The notes under the pieces are model-generated. The model was not told the origin of the DNA. It saw nothing but the letters and a program-made list of their open reading frames with translations, and searched no databases. Below are positions 44,621 through 55,343 of a stretch of DNA of 64,000 nucleotides, piece by piece. A program made the translations under genes and the position numbers. How positions within the stretch are numbered: the stretch's first letter is position 1; each line of letters opens with the position of its first letter. The stretch comes from Coix lacryma-jobi var. lacryma-jobi. Lineage: Eukaryota; Streptophyta; Magnoliopsida; Poales; Poaceae. The DNA lies in the NCBI GenBank assembly GCA_009763385.1, contig CM019826.1, positions 57,719,127-57,783,126 of the forward strand. The letters run 5' to 3'.

Positions 44621-44701
44621 ATGGACCCGAAGTTTCTGAGGAACTTGAGGTACTCAAGGAAGGGCAACAAGAAGAGTGGTGAGGCCGAGGCAGAGGAGTA
44701 A
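44621..44701 (+). CDS. RPL29: 60S ribosomal protein L29 (eL29), last exon
   Basis: Encodes 26 residues from MDPKFLRNLRYSRKGNKK to an acidic end (GEAEAEE) and stop TAA at 44699-44701. This is the conserved C-terminal part of plant ribosomal protein eL29, a small basic protein of the large ribosomal subunit. Plant eL29 is about 60 residues, so roughly the first 34 are missing here and must lie in an upstream exon. The exon follows a good 3' splice site. No upstream exon is visible between 43860 and 44620. Everything left of 43860 is transposon, so the missing exon is either more than 43 kb away or lost. Whether the gene still works cannot be told from this window. Confidence 0.88.
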   Translation: MDPKFLRNLRYSRKGNKKSGEAEAEE

Positions 44702-45120
44702 GATGGTGGGCCACAAAATCTTTTGTATTTCGCTAGAGTAGTTTTGAACTAAATTCTCCCTTCTGTATGATCAAAGGAGATCCATCAATTATTACCAAAG
44801 TGTTTTTTTGGCTTGTTGTCTATCTGAAATTTAATTAAAACCATTAGTTGTCCTTTTGAGAATTGGACACTTATATGTCGTTTTCGGTTCTGCTGTGATC
44901 TGTTATCAGCAATTTACCTGCCGATTGAAAACAGCCCCGCACTGCTGCTAATCTGCTAATCTGTTATGGGAGTTGACGTGTTTCCTTGCGGCTGAAAGAT
45001 ACTGAAATGGCAAAGGCACATTGACTGCCTTGCAGCACAAAATATCGTCTTAGCAGACACATGAAAAAATTTGCAGCACAAAATATCGTCTTAGCAGACA
45101 CATGAAAAAACACATACTTA
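44702..45120 (+). other. RPL29 3' flank with a 41-bp tandem duplication
   Basis: AT-rich sequence after the stop, probably 3' UTR. TTGCAGCACAAAATATCG and the bases after it occur twice, at 45030-45070 and 45071-45111, differing only at the last base. Confidence 0.75.
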
Positions 45121-45337
45121 GGCCATGTTCAGATTCCCAACCCCAAATATTTTGCATAGTAACCATCACATTGAATCTTTAGACGCATGCATAAAGCGTT
45201 AAATGTAAGTAAAAAAAATAACTAATTGTACTTTTAGTCTGTTCATGTCAAGACGAATCTTTTGAGTCTAGTTAGTCCATGTTTGGTCAAAGTTTGTCAA
45301 ATAATAACGAAAATGCTACAGTAACTGTTCGCGATGT
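45121..45337 (-). mobile_element. MITE copy 1 (same family as 49671 and 60459)
   Basis: It shares with the two other copies, in inverted orientation, blocks such as GACGAATCTTTTGAG, TTTAATG/CATTAAA-like and TGCTACAGTAAC. The family resembles a common grass MITE beginning GGCCTTGTTTAGTTCC; I would place it as Tourist-like but am not certain. Confidence 0.6.
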
Positions 45338-45344
45338 CTGACCG

Positions 45345-45432
45345 TCCCCTCTTTTTCAGTTTTACAATCCAAAGGTAAACGCCATGATCCCCTCTTTTTC
45401 AGTTTTATACAATGCAAAGGTAAACGTCACGA
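45345..45432. repeat. Imperfect 43-bp tandem repeat
   Basis: TCCCCTCTTTTTCAGTTTTA ... GGTAAACG occurs at 45345-45387 and 45388-45432, with a third partial copy containing long T runs to about 45480. Confidence 0.75.
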
Positions 45433-46111
45433 TCCCATTGCAAGTTTTTTTTTTCTTTTTCTCAGTTTCACAATCCAAAGATTTTTTTTTTCTTTTTGTT
45501 TCAGGTTTGTTATGCGTGTGCTAACTCAGTCTTCTTTAATACTCAATTTTCTCAACAGCCGAGCATGGAGAAATCCTGGGAATTGGAATGGATCTATTCA
45601 GGTTTCCTTGTACTCACAAAATTTTCAGTTCGCCAGTCTGATCCTAACATTGGCATTTTTGCCACCGCTTTCTTGTACAGAATTTTCCATGGTCATGTGC
45701 ATCGGCCAATTAACAATTTAACATAGATATATGTGCTAGGACCATTGTGTCAAACAGCAACCTCTGCTTCTGGTTTCAGGTAAAAACCGACAATCAAGCA
45801 GGAGGAGAAGCGTCCTTGAGAAAGATTCGCCGACTTCAATTTGGGGATGCGCAGTGCAGGTAGGCAGTGCTGCTGGTGCCGTGGCTTTCCATTCAAGCTT
45901 ATGCCTCACGTTTTTTGCTATTTCAAATTGTTACTTCGATCTGTGAAACTTCAGTCCTGACATTCTAGCATCCCCAAATGTGGTTTTCTACCATTGTCAG
46001 GATCAAGAAAATTTATAATATGTATATACAGAAAAGGCACTAGAACGACATTACTGCTGTTCCATTCCATCACTACACAATTCCATTCCATCACTACATA
46101 ATATTGCTATT
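45433..46111. other. Intergenic region between RPL29 and the receptor kinase
   Basis: Two T-rich runs (45445-45505). Open frames of about 70 codons at 45496-45726 match nothing I know. 46011-46111 should contain the 3' UTR of the minus-strand kinase. Confidence 0.4.
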
Positions 46112-48613
46112 TTATTGACTTCCAGCTAAATTAAATGAAAGGAGGCTCTCGACTACTGATTCCATGGTTGGCCGCTTTTTCCTCTCTTCCTCCAAGCATG
46201 AGACAGCCAACTTGATCAGTCCCTTCGCTTGTGAGTAGTCGAATTCACCACCCATTCTGAAATCTACCAACTCTGCTATCCAGAAAGGTTCATCCTTGTC
46301 CAATTTGTAAGAAAGCATCTTGATGAACTTCTTCAGCATCACATGCACCCTCTCATCCTCGCCTGCGACCAAATCGAAAACCCGTGTTCCTGACACTAGT
46401 TCAAGAAGCACCACTCCATAGCTGTACACATCAGCCTTGGCTGTAATCGGTAAGCCAGATATCCACTCTGGAGCAATGTAACCTACGGTTCCTCGTGCTC
46501 GTGTTACGTTTTGAGCAGGCCCAGATCTGCTGAGCAGCTTTGCCAGCCCGAAGTCGGTGATCTTAGGCTCAAGATCCTGATCCAGCAAAATGTTTTCAGG
46601 CTTCAGGTTGCAGTGAATGATCCACTCTAGGCACTCATGGTGAAGATAGGCCAGACCCTTTGCTACACCTAAGGCAATGTTGAATCTCTGCTTCCAATCC
46701 AAAGAGGCTCTACTTTTGAATAGCACATCAGCCAAGGATCCTTTCTCAGCATACTCGAGGACCAACATCCTGTGGGATCTCTCTGAGCAAAATCCGTATA
46801 TTCTCACTAGGTTCATATGGTTGATCCTTGCAATGACATGCAGCTCGTCATGGAATTCTTCTCTGCTGTGCCTTATATTTCCCAGCTTTTTTACGGCAAC
46901 CACTCGGTCGTCATCCAGGATTCCCTTGTAGGCATCCCCTGTACCTCCCCATCCGAGCTCATGCGCAAACATTTCAGTCGCCTTGAGAAGCTCCCTGTAG
47001 CTGTACATTCGGAAATGGTCCGCCATCATCTTGTAGCCTTCCTCCGCTGCCCATACCTGTGATGACCTCAGCTCCCTCCTCAACACGAAGAACCATGCGA
47101 ACGTGAAGAAGAAAACCTCAATAACGAAGAAGGCACCGATGAACCCGTAGAAGTAGCTCCATTTTGGCTCCTCCTGATTATTATTAGGAGGCCTGCTATG
47201 GAAGTAACTGAGGTTCTGTTCCATGTCTGTTGTGCTTGGTACAGGGCCACATCGAAGCCGATTTGGTACGGAATCGAGCACGTTGGACTGCGGAACGGGG
47301 AGCTTTGACGTGTCCAGACTTGACGGGAGTTTGATGTACATTGTTCGCACAGTGGGCGTCGGGAAAGACCTCCCGTTGAAGAGGAGAGATTTTGGATAGC
47401 ACGTACCGTTTCCTTGCTGGTACTGGAACCCCTTGCAGGAGCAGTCGTGCAAGCACGCGTTCCAGCAGGTTTCCCATGGCACCTTTTCGATGCGCTGCTG
47501 ATCGGATCCCCAGTAGTCGGTGTTGCGCAGTTCCAGAAAGGTGACGTTTTGCTCTCCGTCTCCGTCTCCGTCGCAGGATATGTCTAGCACAGGCAGGCAA
47601 CCTTGCGTCCAGTTACCTGGGTCCTTCATCTGGTAGCCAGGTGGGCAGGAGCACACGGGCGCAGGCGAGTAGTGGCATATCCCGTACGGGCCGCAGAGGC
47701 CGTGGGTCTTGCATGGCTGGGACTCGGCGATCCACGAAACTGACCATGTCCTCCTGTCCGAGCTACTATCCAGGCTGTAGAGCCTCAGATTCCCATCGCG
47801 ATCCAGCTTGAGCCTTCTCCGAATCCCAGCGCCTCGATCAGAGGCGGCAAGCACATGGGTGTTGGCGAAGTCGCTCGAGAAGATCTCCCCGGAATCACCG
47901 AGGCTCGCTACTCTGGTGCTGTTGTACAGGTTCCTGCTGTTCTCGTAGTACTGGAAGTCGGGATCCGGCCAGTACACGCTGGTGACGTTGGTGTCGTCGT
48001 AGATGAGCGACAGTATGGACTGGTCGCTGAAACGGAAGGTGTAGTGGCCGGGAAGCTGGAGCAGGGTGGTGGAGACTAACTTGGACGCCTCGGCGATGCG
48101 CTGCCCGGGGAGGAAGGTGTCGGTCGGCGAGTCGAAGCTCTGCCACAGGACGCCGCCGCTGGAGTTCCTGAGGACAAGGTTCCCGGTGTCCAGCAGCTGA
48201 GCATGCTGGGCGCCTTGGGGGGTCTGCCACACCACCGTGCCGTCGTAGTCGGTGAGGGCCATGCTCCCGTCCTTGCGCAGCGTGACGGCCGCGCCCCAGG
48301 CGTGCACCGGGCTGCCACGGTTGGCGCTCCACACGATCGTGGCCGTGTCGTCTGCTGAATCGGCGGTGGTGGTGTACCATACCGAGAAGGTGAAGGCGTA
48401 GTCGTAGAGTTTGTAGAAGCCGCAGGAGAAGGTGCCGTCCGGTGACGACCGCAGGATTTGGGTCTCGTACTCCTCCACGACGAGCGAGGATTTCCGTGGC
48501 AGAGTGTCGTGTGCGGCGGCGGCGGCGGCACTCAGGGTCAAGGGTGGTGGAGCAAGCGTGGAGAGGATGAGGGCGACGAGGGCAGGAGCTGCGAGGAGAC
48601 CACCAGCCGCCAT
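46112..48613 (-). CDS. S-domain (G-type lectin) receptor-like Ser/Thr kinase, ZmPK1-like
   Basis: 833 residues in one intron-less frame; the ATG at 48613 is followed by a hydrophobic signal peptide (about 1-28). In order: bulb-type lectin domain (about 45-170), S-locus glycoprotein region (about 250-300), Cys-rich EGF-like segment (about 298-340), PAN domain (about 346-428), transmembrane helix (about 487-511), kinase domain (549-828). Seen in the kinase: glycine loop GWGGTG at 554-559, VAVK lysine K575, DFG at 687-689, APEW at 714-717. The catalytic loop reads HCNLKPEN: the expected Asp of HxD is Asn669. The family acts at the plasma membrane, with the lectin part outside and the kinase inside. 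If Asn669 is real the kinase is probably weak or dead. Closest class by my recognition: the ZmPK1 group. Confidence 0.9.
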   Translation of the reverse strand: MAAGGLLAAPALVALILSTLAPPPLTLSAAAAAAHDTLPRKSSLVVEEYETQILRSSPDGTFSCGFYKLYDYAFTFSVWYTTTADSADDTATIVWSANRGSPVHAWGAAVTLRKDGSMALTDYDGTVVWQTPQGAQHAQLLDTGNLVLRNSSGGVLWQSFDSPTDTFLPGQRIAEASKLVSTTLLQLPGHYTFRFSDQSILSLIYDDTNVTSVYWPDPDFQYYENSRNLYNSTRVASLGDSGEIFSSDFANTHVLAASDRGAGIRRRLKLDRDGNLRLYSLDSSSDRRTWSVSWIAESQPCKTHGLCGPYGICHYSPAPVCSCPPGYQMKDPGNWTQGCLPVLDISCDGDGDGEQNVTFLELRNTDYWGSDQQRIEKVPWETCWNACLHDCSCKGFQYQQGNGTCYPKSLLFNGRSFPTPTVRTMYIKLPSSLDTSKLPVPQSNVLDSVPNRLRCGPVPSTTDMEQNLSYFHSRPPNNNQEEPKWSYFYGFIGAFFVIEVFFFTFAWFFVLRRELRSSQVWAAEEGYKMMADHFRMYSYRELLKATEMFAHELGWGGTGDAYKGILDDDRVVAVKKLGNIRHSREEFHDELHVIARINHMNLVRIYGFCSERSHRMLVLEYAEKGSLADVLFKSRASLDWKQRFNIALGVAKGLAYLHHECLEWIIHCNLKPENILLDQDLEPKITDFGLAKLLSRSGPAQNVTRARGTVGYIAPEWISGLPITAKADVYSYGVVLLELVSGTRVFDLVAGEDERVHVMLKKFIKMLSYKLDKDEPFWIAELVDFRMGGEFDYSQAKGLIKLAVSCLEEERKKRPTMESVVESLLSFNLAGSQ

Positions 48614-48898
48614 GGCTGCAGCTGCAGGGGTGGGCTGGTGGGCTGGCTGAGCATGGCTTGCCTAGTTGTACTTCATTGGCTCATTGGAGTCGTTCAGCTG
48701 AATTTCAATTTTTATAACCCTGTTGTCAGTCAAATACAGACAAGTCTGCCGCTGGGGCGACGTGTTGGAATATTTCGTTGCAGCTCGTGACTTATCCAGC
48801 TAGCGGAGAAGAGAGATACACCTGTACGTACTTGGACTTTGCGACCAGAAATGATCGAGTTGATGGCCTGGCAAAACAACCGATCCGGAGGCTTCATC
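48614..48898. other. 5' flank of the receptor kinase
   Basis: Upstream of the minus-strand start; an ATTGG (inverted CCAAT) lies near 48675. No other gene seen. Confidence 0.35.
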
Positions 48899-49103
48899 TA
48901 CCGGCAGGTCGGTCTCTCGCTCATCCCTGGGATACATATTACATACAGCTTGATCACGTCACGATGCTTAGCTTCACACAGCTGGCGGCGACTTTTTTCA
49001 CGGATACCGGCAGGTCGCTCTCTTGCTCATTCCATGGATACATATTACAGCCCGCCTGATCACGATGCACACGTACAGCCGGCGGTGACTTTTTCATCCG
49101 ATC
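48899..49103. repeat. Imperfect 106-bp tandem duplication
   Basis: TACCGGCAGGTCG...GATACATATTACA...GGCGG-GACTTTTT occurs at 48899-49004 and 49005-49103 with many substitutions. Confidence 0.75.
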
Positions 49104-49112
49104 GACTTAGGC

Positions 49113-49273
49113 GGTGTTTGGTTCTCACCCCCTAAAGTTTAGTCACTAAAATTTAGTGGAGGTGACTTTAGTGGTAGTGTTAAAAGTGACCAAAAGTAGG
49201 GTGTTTGGAAGTTTAGTGGCTAAAAGTGACTAAAATTTAGTCGCTAAACTCTAGGGGGCAGGAAGCAAACACC
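49113..49273. mobile_element. MITE with TTTAGTCACTAAA-type interior
   Basis: Terminal inverted repeats of about 30 bp: GGTGTTTGGTTCTCACCCCC at one end and the inverse, GGTGTTTGCTTCCTGCCCCC, at the other. The interior repeats AGTGACTAAA-like words. About 160 bp, no coding capacity. Confidence 0.75.
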
Positions 49274-49670
49274 CCTTTAGCTTGTGGGGATCTCCTCGAG
49301 AGGAAGCACGAGGAACTGGTCAGGATAGTCGCTGTCCTACCGCTACAGGGACAAGGACTTGTGTGTTCTTACGTCACGTTGCGGCTGTTATATGACTCCA
49401 TGGTTGAACGAGACAAAATACAATTGCAACACGCGACGGAATGACATTAAGGCCCGTCAGTTTCACTAGTCAAGCGATTTTTTTTTATATAAAATAACTT
49501 CACGAGCAACTTCCTAGATAAAGTTGCAACTGGATCACTAACTTAATAAAACAGTTTCATATGTGAAGTTGTTTTGAAAAAAAAATGTTTAAAAACACAA
49601 TTGTTGTGTTGAGCTTTACCAAACAAACCCTAAATTAGTCTTGAGAGAGTCACATAGTACCATACTATGA
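49274..49670. other. Intergenic, no gene seen
   Basis: Unique-looking sequence followed by AT-rich DNA with AAGTTGTTTT-type words near 49570; no ORF of note. Confidence 0.4.
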
Positions 49671-49903
49671 CTGTGTTTAGTTTTCAGAATTTTTTGAAAA
49701 AAGTACTATAACACTTTTGTTGTTATTGGACAAACTTTATCCAAATATGGACTAGCAAAGCTCAAAAGATTTGTCTCTAGACATACTAAAAGTACAATTA
49801 GTTATTTTTTTACCTACATTTAATGCTCTATGTATGCATGTAAAGATTGATGTGACGGGAAATCTAGAAAAATTTTGGGAAATGTTGGGAAACTAAATAT
49901 GGC
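49671..49903 (+). mobile_element. MITE copy 2
   Basis: Aligns to 60459-60696 over its length (TTTAGTT..., CTCAAAAGATT, AAAAGTACAATTAGTTATT, TTTAATGCTC, ATTGATGTGACGGG, GGAAACTAAATA). Confidence 0.7.
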
Positions 49904-50510
49904 TAATTAAAATCGAAAAGAACATACTTATAGTAGATTAAGCGTCAGATAATGTTGTTTTTGTCCCGAAATGCATTGTTTTCGAAGTATGTTATTATAT
50001 ACAAGCCTTTGTCGTCGAGGATATTTTGTCAAAAAATGCTGCCCTTGGAATTTTATATCTGAGGTGAGTGCTACGCGCCCTGGATGGAGCTGACAAGTTT
50101 ATGCTTTCAGATGTGTTTCAAACTAGTTGTAACCATTCTGTCTCTCTCATCCGTGTAACAAGCCAAACACTGACGTTTCTGGGAGCTCTCATGCACAAGA
50201 TCAGGCCAGTCGCTGTCCAATACGGAGATTGGACACGGACATGTTTGACGCATTGTTGCCATGACGCCATCCAGATGCAAGCACTAAGTGTTTGGTTTGT
50301 GAGCAACCAAACATTCTAATGCCGCAGTAGGAATTTATGAGCACCTTTCAAATTTTCACCGCCATTTAGTATTGCTACCATTTGCTGCCTCAGCTGCCAT
50401 TTCTGCAGAAGTTGTCTTTCTTGCTATGGCAGACATGGGAGGGGTAGAAATCAGACAGAACCGAGGGAGGAAGACGAGATACGTTACCAACCCCTCTGCA
50501 AAGTTGCTCA
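49904..50510. other. Intergenic, no gene seen
   Basis: Frames near 50068-50319 of about 80 codons occur on both strands and show no recognisable domain. Confidence 0.35.
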
Positions 50511-50838
50511 GATTTCCCTATTCTTCGTTATGCTGATGGTATCTTGATCATCTTGAAAGCATCTGCCGGGCACCTTTTCTTTGTAAAGGCAATCCTACAT
50601 TATTTTTGTGAAACACCTAGGCTTAAGATCAATTTCCCTAAATCCATGATGGTGTCCATAAATGTTTCTGAAGAAAATTTGGATAATCTTGCAAGAATCT
50701 TTGGCTGTCCAAAAACATCACTTCCCTTCACATATCTAGGCCTCCCTCTTGGTTTGACAAAGCCTAGAATAGTAGAATTGATGAGTTCTTTCCTCTAATA
50801 ATCAGCAGATGTGAGAGAAGGCTAGCCTTCACCTCCCC
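50511..50838 (+). pseudogene. LINE (L1-type) reverse transcriptase fragment, plus strand
   Basis: An open frame of about 95 codons reads RYADG (decayed YADD) at about 50526, then an L1-type RT stretch with FPFTYLGLPLG-like LPFTYLGLPLG near 50727, and RCERRLAFTS. This is the C-terminal side of a plant L1 RT. It stops where the opposite-strand LINE begins. Confidence 0.75.
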
Positions 50839-51905
50839 TTTTCTTTTTTTTAGATAATGGATAACAGTATACCCGGCTTCTTCTATCAAAAGATAGAATC
50901 TGGCCAATTATTACAGACTCAAGCCAACGGGCGCGAATTGGCTACATATAACATAAGTTTGCAGCCATCTAACCAAAATAAAAAAAGGTTTAAGTTAAAC
51001 ATGACCAATGTATCTGGTAGATAGCCAACCTCTGAAACTAAAGAAATGCAACGCTGACGTTTCTAGGAACTGTCCGACTTGGACCAGCTGTTCCTTTTGG
51101 TCGTCATGCCGCTGCAGACTTGCCCACTGCCGAAGCCAATGTGTTCCCCTGAAGAGAACCTGCAAGAAAGATTTTGGTCGACATTTATCAAAAACCACTT
51201 CGTTTCTCGTTAGCCAAATTGTCCAACATAGCGATGTAGCCCCTGTTAATAACAACGAGTTATATTTTTTATTCGCAACTTTTGACCATCCTATAAATAG
51301 ATCATTCATTTTTATCGGTGTTGGAATTCCAAAAAGTAAATGTACAGCGCGCCATAGAAACTTCGCGTACATACAATCAAAAAATAGGTGTTGAATCTTT
51401 CTGGGGAATGACAAAAACAACAGTTTTTATCACCGTTCCAGTTACGTCCTACCAAGTTATCCTTAATTAAGATCACACCCTTTTTAAGGTACCAGAGAAA
51501 TATTTTAATTTTTAGTGGTACTTTGATACGCCAAATATCCTGTGACGCCTGAACCCCGTTGTTAATTAAGCAACATACATGGATTTAACTAAAAAGATTC
51601 CAGATGTATTTAAACCCCAAATGAAGACATCCCTTTATTCCGTTAGTACTAGATATTGTAGGGAGGCCACAATTCGATGTCATGCTCTTAAGTTCGCCCC
51701 CACTGGATTCCTTCTAAAAGAAATATTTAGTGGAGTTGTACTAAGGACCTGTGCCACCAAGTCTTGTTTTCTTCTTAGAATATTGAACAGAGACGAGAAT
51801 TTGTCTTTGAGTGGTTTATTTCCCAGCCAGGTATCGTACCAAAACCTGGTTTGAGATCCATACTTTATCTTGAATGAGCCAAAATCCATAAAAAAGAGCA
51901 TGATT
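50839..51905 (-). pseudogene. LINE (L1-type) ORF2 3' part, minus strand
   Basis: On the minus strand: 51901-51680 encodes a segment with RFWYDTWLG, typical of the region before the zinc-binding domain; 51420-50995 encodes the zf-RVT type region (HLFFDCMYAKFLWRA). The pieces are separated by frame breaks. A short A-rich tail (plus-strand CTTTTCTTTTTTTT at about 50836-50851) ends the element. Confidence 0.75.
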
Positions 51906-52019
51906 TGTCAAAAAAAAATACAAGAGCATGAAGGCATTTTAGTCCAAATCTGCAGAATATGTCGAATATGCTGATCCGAAGGCCACAGGCCTCTTTATGA
52001 GAAAGCTTTGCCTCTACGC
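51906..52019. other. Junction sequence
   Basis: Between the LINE fragment and the Copia LTR fragment; nothing recognised. Confidence 0.3.
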
Positions 52020-52950
52020 AAGATTCTGGATGCCACCACGTGTCGCCCCGTTCCACCTCGGAACCATCACCCAGGTTTTAAGGCCAAAATCCGTAAACCA
52101 TCCTGCCTGAGTTTTGAGGCCCAAACTCAAAAACCGGTCTGCCCAGGTTTTGCGCCCCAAACCTGGAAACCATCGTCAATGGTTTTTCGAGGCACTACCA
52201 CCAAACCAGCGTCGTAGACAAAGCGTGGGTCTCACGCACCGTTGCCAACACCGATGTCAACGCATGTCCAGCCTCCGCCAAGAACGACGCCTTCGCCTTC
52301 CTCCCTGACTTGACCGACGTCACTTGCCCCATGCAAGCTCGTGTCCAGCCTCCGCCAGGTGCCACGACGCCATCGCCTTCTGTCTTGACTTGACCGACAC
52401 CGCCGACATCCCCATGTATTCTTGCTTGCCGATGTCACGTGCAAACTACTGCAATTGGTCCTTCGGCCTCCTGGTTCTTCAGTCCAAGCATCACGTCCGG
52501 CCTTCACCGCTCCCGGTCCATCGACACGACACGTCTCTACTTGACATTTACCTCGCCATCGACCATTGCCTCTGAGCTCCACACTTGCACATCAACACAG
52601 CCAAAAGATGTGTCACCCACTCACACCAACACGTGAGCTTGTTGACCAATCACTCATCATAAGGTCAAACCACAAGGGCATATATCAACCTTGTGTTCAC
52701 ATGCGGGAGTCCATTTCCCTTACATGTTCAATGGACATTTGCTTCATTTCTTTGTGTCTTCTTGCCCAAGCTCTTCTTCTACTTGATGTCTTAGGCTCCT
52801 TGATCTTCATGGAGGTGTTGATCACCTGATCTTCATGTTGTCTTTGTCCAAGCCATTCTTGCGTCCATTTGAACTAAATATCTTTTATACTAGCAAACAT
52901 CTTAGTCCAATCGATCATGTCAATCACCAAAATCAACCATGGCCCTAGCT
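52020..52950 (-). mobile_element. Diverged Copia LTR fragment related to solo LTR S
   Basis: On the minus strand it begins near 52910 with a TTGATTTTGGTGATTGACATG-like SIRE-type LTR start. It then matches the first half of S: a TGATGAGTGATTG block, CAAGTAGAGACGTGTCGTG, and the GTTTGGGCCTCAAAAC hairpins at 52070-52175. It is truncated at 52020. Confidence 0.7.
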
Positions 52951-55230
52951 AGATGTCATTTTCCTTATAGCGTGCCTGTGAATGGTTCCTTTTAAAACTA
53001 AGTTAAGGGTCATTTCACCTAAGGGCTTGTTTAGCTGCACTCGTATCATATCCACCTCAATTCGTATGTTGTTAGTGTTTGTTAACCGGCAACTCGTTAC
53101 GGGGTTTCTCGAGACGATTTGTTCAATGGGGATCGACGTTCGTAGAACTCGGCGAGAATACAAGAACAACGATTTATACTGGTTCAGGCCGCTAAATAGC
53201 GTAATACCTTATGTCCAGTTGCGGCGTGTGTCTTGTGTTATGATTCAAGATTCAATGGTAGGGGTATGCGCCTGCTTCTCCTTATATAGTCTGGTAGAGC
53301 ATAGCGCATACCGAGTCCGAGTCGGTTACAACAGAGGAGTCATATTCTAATTACAGGACTTCCTTCAGTAGTTCGACTAAGTTACAATGAGAATCCTAGT
53401 CCATGTTGCTCTGCACCATGCCTTCGGATCTTCTCGCGACTTCCCAGAACTGGTCCGAGTGATCATCTATTGATGACATCTCTGACATTCTGGTCCGTCA
53501 AGCCCCCGACCTCTTCAATATTTCTCTAAAACGTTATCTTCTGAACCGATCGAGTAATGTCTTGAGAAATCTTGAGGTGCTCTGTAGGAAGAAAAAATTC
53601 CAATGGTGTGCACTTTTTAGAAAAAGTGCACCCATAGGGTGTAGCCCCCGAGCCTCATGTTATTTTAACAAAAATGACTTTGAGGTTCTTCAAATCTTTG
53701 CCAAATAATCCTTTTGAGAAAACTTTTTCTTGGTGATATATACCCTGCAGCCCCCGAGCATAAATTCTGAGTACATCGAGGAGTCGGTGTTTAGGGTCTT
53801 CAGTATATCATCCAAGTAATCCTTGAAAATGGTAAGGTATAGGTACATGATACTCCTTAAAGTGAATCATCCGAGTGATAACATTCAGCTTCAGGTGGGT
53901 AACGTTTTCATCAAACGTCTTTTCACCACCCACTGAAGAAATCACTGTGAAAGTCATCAATAATTGGTGAGTGACTGTACCACCTATCAGCTTTGATGGC
54001 TCTTTGTCGTTTTACGTAACTGCAACATCGTTGTCTGTTCTCATTGAAGTCTTCACTTGAAAGAGATAAGCCTTATCACTGTCAGGCTCACATGTGCAAG
54101 AGTCCACCCGTGGTTGTGCTTATAAGATTCCACCACTATGTTTGTAGACTTGGTCCATTACGTCCACAGACCAGAGGCGAGCGCCTATAAATACCCTACC
54201 TGGGAAGCAAGAAATCCACACTCGAAGCAGTGCATAGTCTTCTTTACATCCAGGGTCTTCATATGTCAATAGTTGAGATGTCCGAGCCCCCGAGCCTTGT
54301 AACCGTCCTTTTGTAAGAAGGTTGTAGTGCCTAGAAGAATTCTTGTGAAGGGATCATCCGATAGGGTAGATTCCGAGCGGTTCAGAGCATAACAGTACAA
54401 AGTTGCGCCTAGAAGAACTCCTGTGACGCTCCCCATCATCGACAGTGGTGGAGTCACAGGTTAGGTTGTCAAAAGGCGTCAGGATTTGTACCGACTATCT
54501 AGCTCCTTGTGTGCTGAGATAGATCCAAATGCCCGCCTTAGGAAGCACTTAAAAGATAGTGTCTACCCAAGGTTTTGTACCAGTTTTCTCTGACTCACTA
54601 AACCCAGACCTTGATGCCCTGCGCATCAAGGCTTTGTATCGTGATAACACTAGGGAAATGTTTTATATCCTGATTTTGCTTGTAGTTGAAACTGTTGAAG
54701 CATAGTATAATCCTCCAGATGTAATCATGTATCCCTGTGTAATTCCGAGTAATAATTGATAAGATCCGGGTACTTGAAAGTTCCATCCGAGTCCTTTGTC
54801 TTTGATTCCGAGTACTATTGTATCTCATAAAATTATTCTTATACATGAGTCTGCCTGTGTTTCTCTCCGACGCCGTTTAGACCATACTGTAACCGTTAGG
54901 GTTTCTGACGGTTCTATAACGCCATTTGAGGGAACTGGACGGTTGCCCATGATAGATCTATATTAGGCCGCCATTGCTTAAGGGTTTCTTTGCGCATTCT
55001 GAGTGCCTCATCTTTAGGAAGCTTGTGAGACCACTTCTCTAGTAGTCAAACTCTAGTTGATGCGCAAGAAGATCCTCATAGTCAACATGGGCCCGAGGAA
55101 GCCATCACAAGAGGAGAAGAAGAAGAAAACCACCGGCGGCAGACCACGCCACCCATGTCCTCCCACTGAAGTCCTTGCCTGGAAGGCTCCTGATAAGGGA
55201 AGCGGAGAAGAAGAGTGAATTAGAGTGAAA
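52951..55230 (+). mobile_element. Remnant of a gypsy-type LTR region
   Basis: From about 53067 the sequence has the character of grass gypsy LTRs: TATACTGGTTCAGGCCGCTA near 53172, and GCCCCCGA at four places (53502, 53646, 53752, 54283). A TATAAATACC box lies at 54187. An ATG at 55088 opens 43 codons of basic, Lys-rich protein that could be a gag start. There is no pol. Ends not defined. The 53020 flank (GGGCTTGTTTAGCTGCA) looks like one end of the MITE type found at 58733. Confidence 0.45.
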
Positions 55231-55343
55231 TCAGGTATTTTTCACTCCAATACATGTAAATTGATGTGGACATAAATGCAGCGAAATAAAATTTTAGATT
55301 TTTTTATATTTTAGGATAAATTTAAATGTTTTCATACAATATA

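Noticed and set aside
45496..45726. Two overlapping frames of about 70-76 codons that could be a gene fragment between RPL29 and the kinase
   Set aside because: No family recognised, no convincing exon borders, and both frames are equally open.
47895..48531. Frames of 150-160 codons overlapping the receptor kinase, in other frames
   Set aside because: Shadows of the GC-rich lectin-domain coding sequence; the kinase frame explains the region.
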